The translations under genes were made by a program, and so were the position numbers. This document shows, piece after piece, positions 55,365-63,180 of a stretch of DNA of 64,000 bases. Positions within the stretch are counted from its first letter, which is position 1, and each line of letters opens with the position of its first letter. Origin of the DNA: an uncultured Aquimarina sp. (GTDB taxonomy: Bacteria > Bacteroidota > Bacteroidia > Flavobacteriales > Flavobacteriaceae); assembly GCA_947493035.1 (NCBI GenBank), contig CANLOW010000003.1, positions 248,001 through 312,000 of the forward strand, given 5' to 3'. The notes under the pieces are model-generated. The model did no database searches. It had not been told where the DNA came from and saw only the letters and a program-made list of their open reading frames with translations.

Positions 55365-55620
55365 CTTTTCTTGTTTCTATTTCTTCTACGTATTTTTTAA
55401 TCTGCTCTGATGATTGATAAAGACTGTCGGATCGTTGCTGATTTTGTAAAAGTTGCTGATCAATTTCTTTTACTTCTTCCAAAATACTATCATTACTCTT
55501 TTCTAAATATTCTATTTCAGAAGAAACAATAGGTGTCTTAGATTGTAATCCAATACCTATTACGGCAACTATTGCTATAAAAATGGATAGACTTAGTACA
55601 ACTTCTTTCCAATTAAACAT
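55273..55620 (-). CDS. Membrane-anchored coiled-coil protein, i-spanin-like
   Basis: A 115-residue protein from the ATG at 55620 (MFNWKEVVLSLSIFIAIVAV): an N-terminal membrane segment about 6-25, then a periplasmic coiled coil (YLEKSNDSILEEVKEIDQQL, SEQIKKYVEEIETRKDEK). The longer frame to 55665 overlaps the previous gene and adds an unlikely N-terminus. Its 3' end is overlapped by the exported coiled-coil gene, as in Rz/Rz1. Confidence 0.7.
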   Translation of the reverse strand: MFNWKEVVLSLSIFIAIVAVIGIGLQSKTPIVSSEIEYLEKSNDSILEEVKEIDQQLLQNQQRSDSLYQSSEQIKKYVEEIETRKDEKILHMYSTTDMGLYEFFANFNSQDSISN

Positions 55621-55936
55621 CTTGCTTATTTTTTTGATGAAACACCATTCCCACCAAGCGATCAATCAAAAGCTTGTGAAATACCAATGCAAACACAAAA
55701 GTCTGTAATAGTACTTCTATTTTTGAAGTATCGTATCCTCGAATAAAAAACAATATTATTCCATAAATGACACCGATTAATAAGACTAAGTAGCGCTGAG
55801 ATAATTTTTTATTAGATCGCCATTGTTTGATTAGTTTTAAATTAGAAATCGCATACACCAGTAAAATAAACGTGAGCATATACCCCCAATCTAATTGGGT
55901 AATATAATTTGATATTTGATGAATAATAGTTTGCAT
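55613..55936 (-). CDS. Holin-like membrane protein
   Basis: A 107-residue protein from the ATG at 55936 (MQTIIHQISNYITQLDWGYM), just after the stop of the previous gene. It has three predicted membrane segments (WGYMLTFILLVYAISNL, YLVLLIGVIYGIILFFI, VLLQTFVFALVFHKLL) and a short basic tail. Size and topology match phage holins, and it directly precedes the spanin-like pair. The longer frame to 56071 is rejected because it overlaps the preceding gene and is poor in codon character. Confidence 0.65.
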   Translation of the reverse strand: MQTIIHQISNYITQLDWGYMLTFILLVYAISNLKLIKQWRSNKKLSQRYLVLLIGVIYGIILFFIRGYDTSKIEVLLQTFVFALVFHKLLIDRLVGMVFHQKNKQDV

Positions 55937-55941
55937 TGTAT

Positions 55942-56181
55942 TTATGATTTTAAAGTGGTTTGTATATGACGTAGTTGTTTTTGGATTTCCCCTACTTGTC
56001 GATTTGGAATCGTATTCTTTAGTAAATGATGTAATAAAATAACGCCTGTTCCTACACCTACGATCGTCCAAGTTACCTTACGTAATGTATCATCGGGGAT
56101 CACTAAAGTAACTTCGGTCTTAATGCCATCTTTATCTACTAGATTATTGATCCAATCATTTAAATTTTTACGTTGCTTCAT
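55942..56181 (-). CDS. Small single-span membrane protein
   Basis: A 79-residue protein: a charged N-terminal part (NLNDWINNLVDKDGIKTEVT), one membrane segment about 38-53 (TWTIVGVGTGVILLHHLL), and a short C-terminal helix. The 4-base overlap with the preceding gene shows coupling. No family recognised; a candidate virion-membrane protein. Confidence 0.65.
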   Translation of the reverse strand: MKQRKNLNDWINNLVDKDGIKTEVTLVIPDDTLRKVTWTIVGVGTGVILLHHLLKNTIPNRQVGEIQKQLRHIQTTLKS

Positions 56182-56594
56182 TTGAGTTTAATAGGGTTTT
56201 TAATATGTTTTTGGTACACTGACTTGGTGATCTGATCTACTTTCCAAAAGCGTTTTACACGTGCTGCTGTAATGCTATCGTAGATTCCCATATTAACCTC
56301 TGCCCATCCATGATGCTTTAATAAATGTGCTTGCACTTGGGTAATATGCTCTCCCTGATCTCCTATTTGAATAGGAAACTTACTTACTGTTTTTTTCTCT
56401 ACAGGCTGCAAATCAGCTGTAGTATTAGGCACTTTCATTTCTACAGGCTTTATTGGTTTTAAAAGATCCTCTAGAACTTCCGAAGAAACCTTTAGACTTT
56501 CATCTTGCTTTTTTAACCAATAGTGTCCTGCAATTCCTACAACAGCGGCTACACCTACAAATGCTCCTACTTTTATCCAATCTCCTTTTTTCAT
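56178..56594 (-). CDS. Membrane protein with peptidoglycan-binding-like domain (2)
   Basis: A 138-residue protein: N-terminal membrane segment 8-27 (WIKVGAFVGVAAVVGIAGHY), a spacer, then a PG_binding_1-like three-helix domain at about 72-136 (IQIGDQGEHITQVQAHLLKH, GIYDSITAARVKRFWKVD). It overlaps the upstream gene, also a membrane-plus-PG-binding protein, by 4 bases. An anchored peptidoglycan-binding protein would suit attachment to, or entry through, the cell wall. Confidence 0.75.
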   Translation of the reverse strand: MKKGDWIKVGAFVGVAAVVGIAGHYWLKKQDESLKVSSEVLEDLLKPIKPVEMKVPNTTADLQPVEKKTVSKFPIQIGDQGEHITQVQAHLLKHHGWAEVNMGIYDSITAARVKRFWKVDQITKSVYQKHIKNPIKLK

Positions 56595-57067
56595 GCGATA
56601 CCATTTTTTTGTAAAGTGGCTTTCATACCATTGATATCCATTCTAGAAAACTGTGCCTTCTTCAGGTACTTTTTTGATGCTTTTAATGTTTTTGGTCCAA
56701 AAATCCCATCGATGCCATCTCTACCTTTGCCCGTAGCTCCTATATCTGCTTTTTTAAACTTTAAATAGCGTTGCAATATTTTTACATCAGGATGCCTTGA
56801 TCCATATTTAATGTATGGCAACACATACCTCGACCTTAATCCTTTAGGTCTTGGTTTTGAGTAATTTTTAATTACTTTTTTCTTCGTCCTAATAGCTGCA
56901 TTAGAGGATACTAATAGGTTAGGGCTACCTTGTTCGGGGTTAGAGCTATTTTTTTGTTTTTGATATATCCAATACCCAACTCCTCCTAAAGCTATTACGG
57001 CAACTCCTGAGACTATATAAGGTACATATGAGTTTTCTGCTGTTTGTTTTATTGCGTTTTCTTTCAT
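56591..57067 (-). CDS. Membrane protein with peptidoglycan-binding domain (1)
   Basis: A 158-residue protein: membrane segment about 17-34 (YIVSGVAVIALGGVGYWIYQ), a basic linker (KKKVIKNYSKPRPKGLRS), and a PG_binding_1 domain at about 90-150 (GSRHPDVKILQRYLKFKK, GRDGIDGIFGPKTLKASKKY) with the family's DGIFGPKT loop. It overlaps its neighbours by 1 and 4 bases. Likely a wall-binding component of the virion membrane or lysis system. Confidence 0.8.
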   Translation of the reverse strand: MKENAIKQTAENSYVPYIVSGVAVIALGGVGYWIYQKQKNSSNPEQGSPNLLVSSNAAIRTKKKVIKNYSKPRPKGLRSRYVLPYIKYGSRHPDVKILQRYLKFKKADIGATGKGRDGIDGIFGPKTLKASKKYLKKAQFSRMDINGMKATLQKNGIA

Positions 57068-57600
57068 TATTTTATGGTGTAATTAGGTAATCTTTTAACG
57101 GGCATAGTCACATAACTATGAAGCTCCTTTTTAGACAAAAAGCTATTGAGGTACTCCCATAAATCTTTCTTGTAGAGTTTCCAAAAAGCTTTTGACAAAG
57201 AGGCGACTTGAGCTTTATCTTTCAATTCCTTTTTAAAAATGAGTGCTACTTCTTCTTCTTCATCATTAAACACTCCTTTTGACTGCTTGAGTTTCTTAGC
57301 AAGTTCTTCGGCTTTAGTAGCATCTATGATTTCTATAGATTTAGGAGCGACCCATTTTGCAACATCATCCAAGTAGCCCATATCAAAAGGGTTTTCCCAA
57401 TTAGGAACTTGTCGCGTACTAGATGCTTCACTAGAACTCTCTTTAGAAAAATTCGGAGTTCGAGAAACCATTCTTTTTTCTTGCGCTTTATTTTTTTGAT
57501 ACTTATTAAACCACAAGTAACCACCAATACCTAAAACAGCGACACTAGCACCTCCTATAATCCACCATGTAGTGGGCGTAATTTCTATTTCTTTATCCAT
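57067..57600 (-). CDS. Membrane protein with annexin-like repeat (2)
   Basis: A 177-residue protein: membrane segment about 11-29 (WWIIGGASVAVLGIGGYLWF), a linker, then a helical module at about 95-170 (AKKLKQSKGVFNDEEEEVAL, KELKDKAQVASLSKAFWKLY, KKDLWEYLNSFLSKKEL) whose spacing resembles an annexin-type four-helix repeat seen in Bacteroidota phage structural proteins. Shares FDxGY and the whole module with the upstream gene, indicating tandem duplication. Confidence 0.7.
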   Translation of the reverse strand: MDKEIEITPTTWWIIGGASVAVLGIGGYLWFNKYQKNKAQEKRMVSRTPNFSKESSSEASSTRQVPNWENPFDMGYLDDVAKWVAPKSIEIIDATKAEELAKKLKQSKGVFNDEEEEVALIFKKELKDKAQVASLSKAFWKLYKKDLWEYLNSFLSKKELHSYVTMPVKRLPNYTIK

Positions 57601-58084
57601 AACTACTGTTGGGTTTACTCTTTATAATTTGTAAAAGCATTTTGATTTCATCTTGTGAAAAGCGCTGCTTTATAACTTCAATAAGGTGCTTGCCATAAGT
57701 ACCTTGATAAGCTTTAGAGACCTGTGAAATTTGAACTTTATCTGTTAAGCTTCTAAAAACACCATATACTTTAGCTTCATCATCCCCACCTTGATACCAA
57801 CTCCCCCAAGCACTATGAATCTTATTGGCATAGCGCAGGGCGACCTGTGGTTTTAACACCAATAGACTTTGGTTCGATCTTTTTGGTAATGTTCTTGGGT
57901 AGCCTACATCAAAAGCTTTTTCCCACTGCAATTGACCACTTGCATCATCGAGTAATTGTTGTAGCCGAGTGAATATGGTTGAAGCTTTTTGGTCACGTTG
58001 CGCATTGCGCCATTTCCATAATCCCAAACCACCTAGTACAACCACTGTAGTACCTAATGCTATTTTGGCTGTCCTTTCATTCAT
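57593..58084 (-). CDS. Membrane protein with annexin-like repeat (1)
   Basis: A 163-residue protein: N-terminal membrane segment 7-24 (KIALGTTVVVLGGLGLWKW), FDVGYPRTLPKR, and a helical module at about 85-155 (ANKIHSAWGSWYQGGDDEAK, DKVQISQVSKAYQGTYGKHL, IEVIKQRFSQDEIKMLLQII) matching that of the following gene. Overlaps its neighbours by 1 and 8 bases. Probably a virion-membrane structural protein. Confidence 0.7.
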   Translation of the reverse strand: MNERTAKIALGTTVVVLGGLGLWKWRNAQRDQKASTIFTRLQQLLDDASGQLQWEKAFDVGYPRTLPKRSNQSLLVLKPQVALRYANKIHSAWGSWYQGGDDEAKVYGVFRSLTDKVQISQVSKAYQGTYGKHLIEVIKQRFSQDEIKMLLQIIKSKPNSSYG

Positions 58085-58527
58085 TACTTCAATAGTTTTA
58101 ATCCTCGTCCAACAGGAGAAAGCATGGCTAAATCTTCTACATCTACTTTATCGGCACTGTTACGAATCATCCAAATAATGCCTATGATTAAAGACACTAA
58201 CACAGCTGGAACTCCAATAGCTAATACCTTAGTCATTTGTTTGCTAAGTCCTAAAAAATTACCGCTAATCTCACTGAGATCAGCTAGGGTTCGGGTAGCA
58301 AGATTCGATACATTTAAGTCATTTCGTTTTAACCAATTCGAAAAATTCGGATCTGTTAAACAGCGAATACTTGCATTGGATTTCCATGTAATGAGCCATA
58401 ATGCTTTAGCATGATCCTTACCTACTTCACTTTTCAGGCGATCATAATAACTAATCCAAAGTGGACAAGGGTCTGCACTTTCAGGCACTAGTAAGGTGTT
58501 TCCTTGTACGGTAATTGATTGTGCCAT
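58084..58527 (-). CDS. Membrane protein with C-terminal anchor
   Basis: A 147-residue protein: N-terminal globular part about 20-75 (DPCPLWISYYDRLKSEVG, DHAKALWLITWKSN, FSNWLKRNDLNVS), then one membrane segment about 100-122 (TKVLAIGVPAVLVSLIIGII) and a short basic tail ending GRGLKLLK. Topology is the reverse of its neighbours. No family recognised. Start is 2 bases after the previous stop. Confidence 0.65.
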   Translation of the reverse strand: MAQSITVQGNTLLVPESADPCPLWISYYDRLKSEVGKDHAKALWLITWKSNASIRCLTDPNFSNWLKRNDLNVSNLATRTLADLSEISGNFLGLSKQMTKVLAIGVPAVLVSLIIGIIWMIRNSADKVDVEDLAMLSPVGRGLKLLK

Positions 58528-58529
58528 AT

Positions 58530-58712
58530 TTATTTGAAAATGCGTTCTACTTCTTTTTGAATACCTTTTCCTTTTACACGGTACTTTTTCAAGACTTCAT
58601 GAAGTTGCTTTTTTACCGCAGCTTCTTTTTCCATAGCCTGTTTTTTGCTATGATTTAGGTAGACTTGCCTTCCAATCCAAAAACCAACTGCGAGTGTCAA
58701 AACTGTTTTCAT
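58530..58712 (-). CDS. Small single-span membrane protein
   Basis: A 60-residue protein with an N-terminal membrane segment (VLTLAVGFWIGRQVYL) and a highly charged helical tail (KKQAMEKEAAVKKQLHEVL). Located between the NlpC/P60-like and C-anchored genes, after a 75-base gap that is the largest in the cluster and may hold a promoter. Candidate virion-membrane peptide. Confidence 0.6.
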   Translation of the reverse strand: MKTVLTLAVGFWIGRQVYLNHSKKQAMEKEAAVKKQLHEVLKKYRVKGKGIQKEVERIFK

Positions 58713-58787
58713 TATTTACTTTTATACCGCAGTTTAAAATGAAATACATTAATATCTAGGGAGCGTTTAGGTGCTTTGGTGCAAGGG

Positions 58788-59225
58788 TTACTCACATAAA
58801 TCCTGTAACGTTCGAAACCCTAACAAGCGAAAAGTTGGATAAGGTTTTATATTTACTTGATTGTTTTGATTCCCTCCTAAACAATAGATATATTTTCGAT
58901 CTTCGGAATACCCCATAAAAAAACCAACATGCCCTTTCCAACTTTTTTTCGATTCACGCCAAAAAATGACAACATCTCCAATCGTAGGTTCATGGGTAGG
59001 GATTCCTACATCAAGCCATGACCTAGCTATAAGTGCTCCGCTGTAGGATTTATTAGACGTTTTAGCTACCCAATTAGCAAAGGCAGAACACCAAGCTGTC
59101 TCATCATTTGTGATCCATGTTTTTCCTATGCTATAAAAGTATTTTAGGATTTCAGGATTTTGTGCATCGAAATGCTCTTTAACTCCATACTGAGATAATG
59201 CATTATGTATTACTGTTGTGTTCAT
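58788..59225 (-). CDS. NlpC/P60-like (CHAP-type) peptidoglycan amidase
   Basis: A 145-residue enzyme of the TIGR02594 / NlpC-P60-related Cys peptidases: catalytic Cys46 in ETAWCSAFANWVA, His99 in WKGHVGFFMGY, and a polar third residue in GGNQNNQV. It cuts peptide links in peptidoglycan. No signal peptide, so it would be packaged in virions or released through a holin. It overlaps the beta-propeller gene by 4 bases. Second wall hydrolase of the cluster beside the M15 enzyme. Confidence 0.85.
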   Translation of the reverse strand: MNTTVIHNALSQYGVKEHFDAQNPEILKYFYSIGKTWITNDETAWCSAFANWVAKTSNKSYSGALIARSWLDVGIPTHEPTIGDVVIFWRESKKSWKGHVGFFMGYSEDRKYIYCLGGNQNNQVNIKPYPTFRLLGFRTLQDLCE

Positions 59226-60985
59226 CGTATTTTTTGATTTAAAAGCCCTTTACTCATAGTTACTCCAATAGATTTTCGGGCGGTTTCGGGAAGTAAATTA
59301 TAGGTGTCGTATTGCAGGTGATACAATAGGAAGGTGACTCTTGCATTTGGAGGCAAAGTAAATTCCCATCGATTTCTACCATCCATAGCAATCCCTTCTA
59401 CATCCATAATTTCAGAAACTTTAGAGAAATGTTGAGGGCTATCGTAGTTACGGATAGACAACATCTTTATAGATTCCTTTCCGGTAACTGATTTTGAAAT
59501 AAACTTTACGGTATTAAGATGTAAGTCTCCTTGGTTAATAATTTTTAAATGTCTTAGAATAGCAGGGTTATGCTGAAAATCTTTTAGAGTGGCTTCATAA
59601 CCACTGTTAAAAGTAACCGCAGGGGTAGATTGAGAAATTTGCACTATTCCATTTGACAATTGGTTGTCAATCTCTAAAAGAACATTCCCATCGTTTGAAA
59701 TAGAAAACAAGTTCGCTCCCTGACTTTTGGGAAATGTACCCTTGGGTTCTAGTACTTCATCATAAACTTCAAAAAAAGAAGCTTCTTTACTAGCTAATAG
59801 CAACTGTTTTTCTGTGGGTTGATATATCGCAAATTCAAAGTCATAGTTCGCTGTAAACGTTTGTGCAATATGCGATACAGCATCAAATCGTATCATTAGC
59901 TTGGTGCTTGGATTTAAGAAAAGCACCTCTTCTAATGGAGGGAAATAGATAAAAAAACCTTGCTCTGAGGCATTATTGAATGTATGCAGCTCATCTCCTG
60001 AAGAAGAAAATATACTTACAGCTCCTAGCGCTTTAGTAAAGGCATATACTTCGTCCGTAATAGGGTGTACTATCAGTGTTCTTGGAGCACCTATTGAAGC
60101 AAACTCACTGACTAGTGAATCTTCTAAATCTATGGAAGAAATTGTATGCTCTTGTAAGTTAGCGACTAGTAAACGTTGTAAACGCTTATCAAAACCAATA
60201 CTTACAGGTCGTCTTCCAACGGTAAATATGCGACCTATTTCAAATTGTGGAGTAAGTTCGTAAACATGGTTAGAAATAGAACCAACTACATAAGCATACC
60301 CATAATAAGGGCTATTAATATCATCAATTATCGTAATAGCTACAGGAGAAATACCCCCTATAAAATCCCCTGGTAACCTTAATTCAAATAAATGTATTTC
60401 TCGACCCTTACTATCAACAACTTGAACCGTTTCCGAGAGTTGATTGACAATATAAAAATGACTATTAAAAGGATTATAGTTTACTACTACTGGAGCTATT
60501 CCTACGGAAATATCTTGCTCGCTATCCTCTAAAATAGATGCTTGTAAAGAAGGACGGTTTCCTCCCCATAGACTTGTTATTTGAGGACTATTGGTAGTAT
60601 TGGTTACCGTAACTTGTGTGATCTCAAAATCCGATAACGCAGCATTTAATTTTGGAAATTCTTGTAGCTTATCTTTTTGTGTTTGGGCTAAAGCTAAAGC
60701 AGTTGCTTCAATATGATTTAGCTTCTTATCTTGTAAACGCTTGCGCTCTTTTTTTGTCTTTCCTTCACCATACTTTACATCAATAACTTCTTCTGGCGTA
60801 CCCCATTTTTGAAGTAGTTTTTGATAAGCTGGTGTCGCTTTTTCATCCGCTGTCCATTCCTTATTAAAATTATCATAATCAGATAAAAGCTCATCGGAAG
60901 TCTCCGATGAGCTTTGGGCTTTTCTCAATTTTAGCCAAGTACCTACTGCCACTCCTGTAGCTATAAACCATCCCCATTTACTCAC
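59222..60985 (-). CDS. Membrane-anchored YVTN-type beta-propeller
   Basis: A 587-residue protein, the largest of the cluster. N-terminal membrane segment (about 4-20, WGWFIATGVAVGTWLKLRKA), a charged helical stretch (about 45-105), then six or seven beta-propeller blades in YncE/YVTN style (GIAPVVVNYNPFNSHFYIVN, GRRPVSIGFDKRLQRLLVAN, GAPRTLIVHPITDEVYAFTK). A C-terminal beta domain (ILRHLKIINQGDLHLNTVKF) follows. Such propellers bind proteins or glycans, so a host-recognition or vertex role in the virion is possible. Overlaps its neighbours by 8 and 4 bases. Confidence 0.7.
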   Translation of the reverse strand: MSKWGWFIATGVAVGTWLKLRKAQSSSETSDELLSDYDNFNKEWTADEKATPAYQKLLQKWGTPEEVIDVKYGEGKTKKERKRLQDKKLNHIEATALALAQTQKDKLQEFPKLNAALSDFEITQVTVTNTTNSPQITSLWGGNRPSLQASILEDSEQDISVGIAPVVVNYNPFNSHFYIVNQLSETVQVVDSKGREIHLFELRLPGDFIGGISPVAITIIDDINSPYYGYAYVVGSISNHVYELTPQFEIGRIFTVGRRPVSIGFDKRLQRLLVANLQEHTISSIDLEDSLVSEFASIGAPRTLIVHPITDEVYAFTKALGAVSIFSSSGDELHTFNNASEQGFFIYFPPLEEVLFLNPSTKLMIRFDAVSHIAQTFTANYDFEFAIYQPTEKQLLLASKEASFFEVYDEVLEPKGTFPKSQGANLFSISNDGNVLLEIDNQLSNGIVQISQSTPAVTFNSGYEATLKDFQHNPAILRHLKIINQGDLHLNTVKFISKSVTGKESIKMLSIRNYDSPQHFSKVSEIMDVEGIAMDGRNRWEFTLPPNARVTFLLYHLQYDTYNLLPETARKSIGVTMSKGLLNQKIR

Positions 60986-61739
60986 TTGTTCTAGCTTTAT
61001 ATTGGTTGATAAATTGGATTATATCCTCGGTACGCTTTACATGATTTGCGCCTACCTGTTCTGGGTTCTTAGCAAAGACTTTCGTTACTGCATATACCGC
61101 TTCAATAGTAGGAAACCCATAATCCAAGTATTGTTTCATTCCGCACAAATCGGCTGTAGTTTGACTCCGTGTATTTAAAAACCAATGACAACCTTCATGA
61201 GCAAGTATGGCTACTCTAACAGGAATGGTATACCCTTTAAACAAACGCTGTGAAATTTGTACTCTAGGCATTTTTCTATGGATTCTTGCTGGAGTCACTA
61301 ATTCTTTACCCAAAGGATCTGTAATTTTGGGTAAGTACTGAAATAGAAATTCTTGGTTAGTACTATCATAAAATCCTGTATTCACATATCCTGCCTTTTG
61401 AGCAAAACCTACAGTAAACTCCATAAAACGATGTTGCTCTACACTTGCCCATATAGGTTTTAAGGGTAAATCTTCTACCTTAAATTCTTCCACAGTAAAT
61501 GCATAATCTTCAGGATTATTTTTATCAAATAATTCCATTTCTAATACTTCAGGCGATACTGGTAAGGCGATAATAAACTCGCGTGTATTAGGCATTTTAA
61601 AATTAGCTTTACGTTTGAAATAAAAGGAATACGTATACCTCGGATCATAGACACGAATGCCTAATTCAAAAGGCATATGTGCTGTAATGGTAAGTCGAAT
61701 ACGAAAACGTCGCTCTGCCGAAGGAATAGGAATTATCAT
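60978..61739 (-). CDS. HExxH metallopeptidase-like protein
   Basis: A 253-residue protein. Residues 1-90 form a beta-rich domain (RIRLTITAHMPFELGIRVYD). The C-terminal part holds AILAHEGCHWFLN with a zincin motif HExxH at 181-185, followed by TTADLCG whose Asp (197) could be the third zinc ligand. It would be a metalloprotease, perhaps for virion maturation or host-wall processing; the surrounding sequence is not a known peptidase family. No signal or membrane segment. Confidence 0.65.
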   Translation of the reverse strand: MIIPIPSAERRFRIRLTITAHMPFELGIRVYDPRYTYSFYFKRKANFKMPNTREFIIALPVSPEVLEMELFDKNNPEDYAFTVEEFKVEDLPLKPIWASVEQHRFMEFTVGFAQKAGYVNTGFYDSTNQEFLFQYLPKITDPLGKELVTPARIHRKMPRVQISQRLFKGYTIPVRVAILAHEGCHWFLNTRSQTTADLCGMKQYLDYGFPTIEAVYAVTKVFAKNPEQVGANHVKRTEDIIQFINQYKARTSE

Positions 61740-61752
61740 AAATGAAATAGGT

Positions 61753-62286
61753 TTAAAACTGAGGTTGAGCTACTTGCGTATTTCTTGTACTTACCACTAT
61801 GGCACCCACAATTCCCAATAGAGCTAACCCTCCAACGATATACACCACTTTAGGAATGTTATTTTCCTTTGAAGGGTCTTTTTGAGTGGTTTTTAATCCT
61901 GTTATTGGAGTATTGCTACTACTCATATTACTATCTGCTGTACTTGTAAAAGGAGGTGTGCTTATCGAAGAAATCGTAGACCCACTAACTAAAGGAAGAA
62001 CCGTAGGGGCAAGACGCTTTACTTGTGAAACAATACGCCTCGTTCGGGCTTTACGTTGTATCACCTTGGGAGAATTTCTCCTTACAATACGCTTGTTAAT
62101 TCGATTCGTTCTTCTAAGGTTTCGGGTTCTACGACGTTGACCTCTAAGAACACCTCGCTGAGACTTTCTCGCAATACTTGAACTTCTTCTTCTTCTTATT
62201 TTTCGTCTTCTCCCAAAAAGAAAAGCATCATAAGCATCCGAATCTAAATAGTCCGCGACTATATTTTCTGTTTCTCCTGTAATCAT
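61753..62286 (-). CDS. Arg-rich protein with C-terminal membrane segment
   Basis: A 177-residue protein. Acidic start, then an extremely basic stretch at about 26-90 (GRRRKIRRRRSSSIARKSQR and further RR/KR runs), a Ser/Thr linker, and a membrane segment at about 144-166 (KVVYIVGGLALLGIVGAIVV). The basic part is positioned to bind DNA on the inner face of a membrane, as virion proteins that hold the genome do. Unrecognised family. Confidence 0.7.
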   Translation of the reverse strand: MITGETENIVADYLDSDAYDAFLFGRRRKIRRRRSSSIARKSQRGVLRGQRRRTRNLRRTNRINKRIVRRNSPKVIQRKARTRRIVSQVKRLAPTVLPLVSGSTISSISTPPFTSTADSNMSSSNTPITGLKTTQKDPSKENNIPKVVYIVGGLALLGIVGAIVVSTRNTQVAQPQF

Positions 62287-62288
62287 AA

Positions 62289-62516
62289 TTAATTGATTTC
62301 CATGATTTGTAATGTGCTACCTTGTGGGTCGTATGAAATGGGTTCATATCCTTTACCCACAAAAGGATAGCCTTTTGCTTCACCTACGCCAAGAGATACC
62401 CCATTGACTAAAGCTACTTGCGTGCCGACATTTTTAATGGAAGCCGAAAGAAAGCCTTGTGACAGGCTTCCTTCTTGAGTGACTTCCGTTTCGGTAACGG
62501 TACTAAATATTGACAT
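62289..62516 (-). CDS. Small beta-rich protein
   Basis: A 75-residue protein composed of short strands (GFLSASIKNVGTQVALVN, GVSLGVGEAKGYPFVGKG, STLQIMEIN), without signal or membrane segments. The fold resembles small viral base or capsid-decoration proteins. It lies 2 bases before the Arg-rich gene. Function unknown. Confidence 0.65.
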   Translation of the reverse strand: MSIFSTVTETEVTQEGSLSQGFLSASIKNVGTQVALVNGVSLGVGEAKGYPFVGKGYEPISYDPQGSTLQIMEIN

Positions 62517-62520
62517 AAGC

Positions 62521-63180
62521 TTATGGCATTGTTGGCATTGGTGGTCTCATCGGTGGATATGCTGGGTACTGCATACCTTTAGGGCGCGTCATTAGAAAAG
62601 CACCTATACCTAATACTAAAATACCACCTCCAATCATAAGCATATTTTGATTTTTGCGTTTTTGATCTGCCTCTCGCTTGGTGGCTTCTTCTTTTCTTCT
62701 GCGCTCTTCTGCTTCTCGTCTACGCCTTTCTTCTTCGGCTCTTTGACGTTGAGCTGCCTGTTGTTGCTGAATACGTTGTTGTAAAGCTCTTTGTGCTTTT
62801 AAAGCTTCGGATCTTTCATAAGCGCGATCTTGACTAGCCGCAGCTCTTGATGCGCGCCTTTGTCTTCGTCTCGCTTTTTTCTTTCGAATTAATCCTCCTA
62901 CAAGACCTACAGCTCCTTTTATTAATCCCCCTAGAAATTGGTCTTCTTCACTAGGGTTTAATTGCTTGATCAGCACCTCTAAAGCACTTTCAAAGGCTTG
63001 ATCTCCTTCTTTTAATTTAGAGACTATTGCCTCACTGTAATCTTTACTTGTAGGAACTCCTGTGAACGAAATACCATAATCGTACAGTAATTTCTTTAAC
63101 GCATCGGGATATTCTACCACTAAATAAGCAATGTGGTTTAATACCTCATGATACTGTTGTTTCATAGCATTATTTGCCAT
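62521..63180 (-). CDS. LLYDYG-domain protein with coiled basic middle and membrane tail
   Basis: A 219-residue protein. N-terminal helical domain about 1-80 with the motif LLYDYG at 31-36; a Gly-rich hydrophobic patch (FLGGLIKGAVGLVGGLIRKK); an Arg/Glu/Gln-rich coiled stretch (about 100-172, RRRQRRASRAAASQ, EEERRRREAEERRRKEEAT); a membrane segment about 180-196 (NMLMIGGGILVLGIGAFLM); and a Pro-rich tail. Shares its N-terminal domain with the preceding gene. Likely spans the virion membrane with a long basic rod. Confidence 0.7.
   Translation of the reverse strand: MANNAMKQQYHEVLNHIAYLVVEYPDALKKLLYDYGISFTGVPTSKDYSEAIVSKLKEGDQAFESALEVLIKQLNPSEEDQFLGGLIKGAVGLVGGLIRKKKARRRQRRASRAAASQDRAYERSEALKAQRALQQRIQQQQAAQRQRAEEERRRREAEERRRKEEATKREADQKRKNQNMLMIGGGILVLGIGAFLMTRPKGMQYPAYPPMRPPMPTMP

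Noticed and set aside
55937..56071. Longer N-terminus for the holin-like gene
   Set aside because: The extra residues are Arg/Ser/Thr-rich shadow sequence of the upstream gene; the ATG at 55936 is right after its stop.
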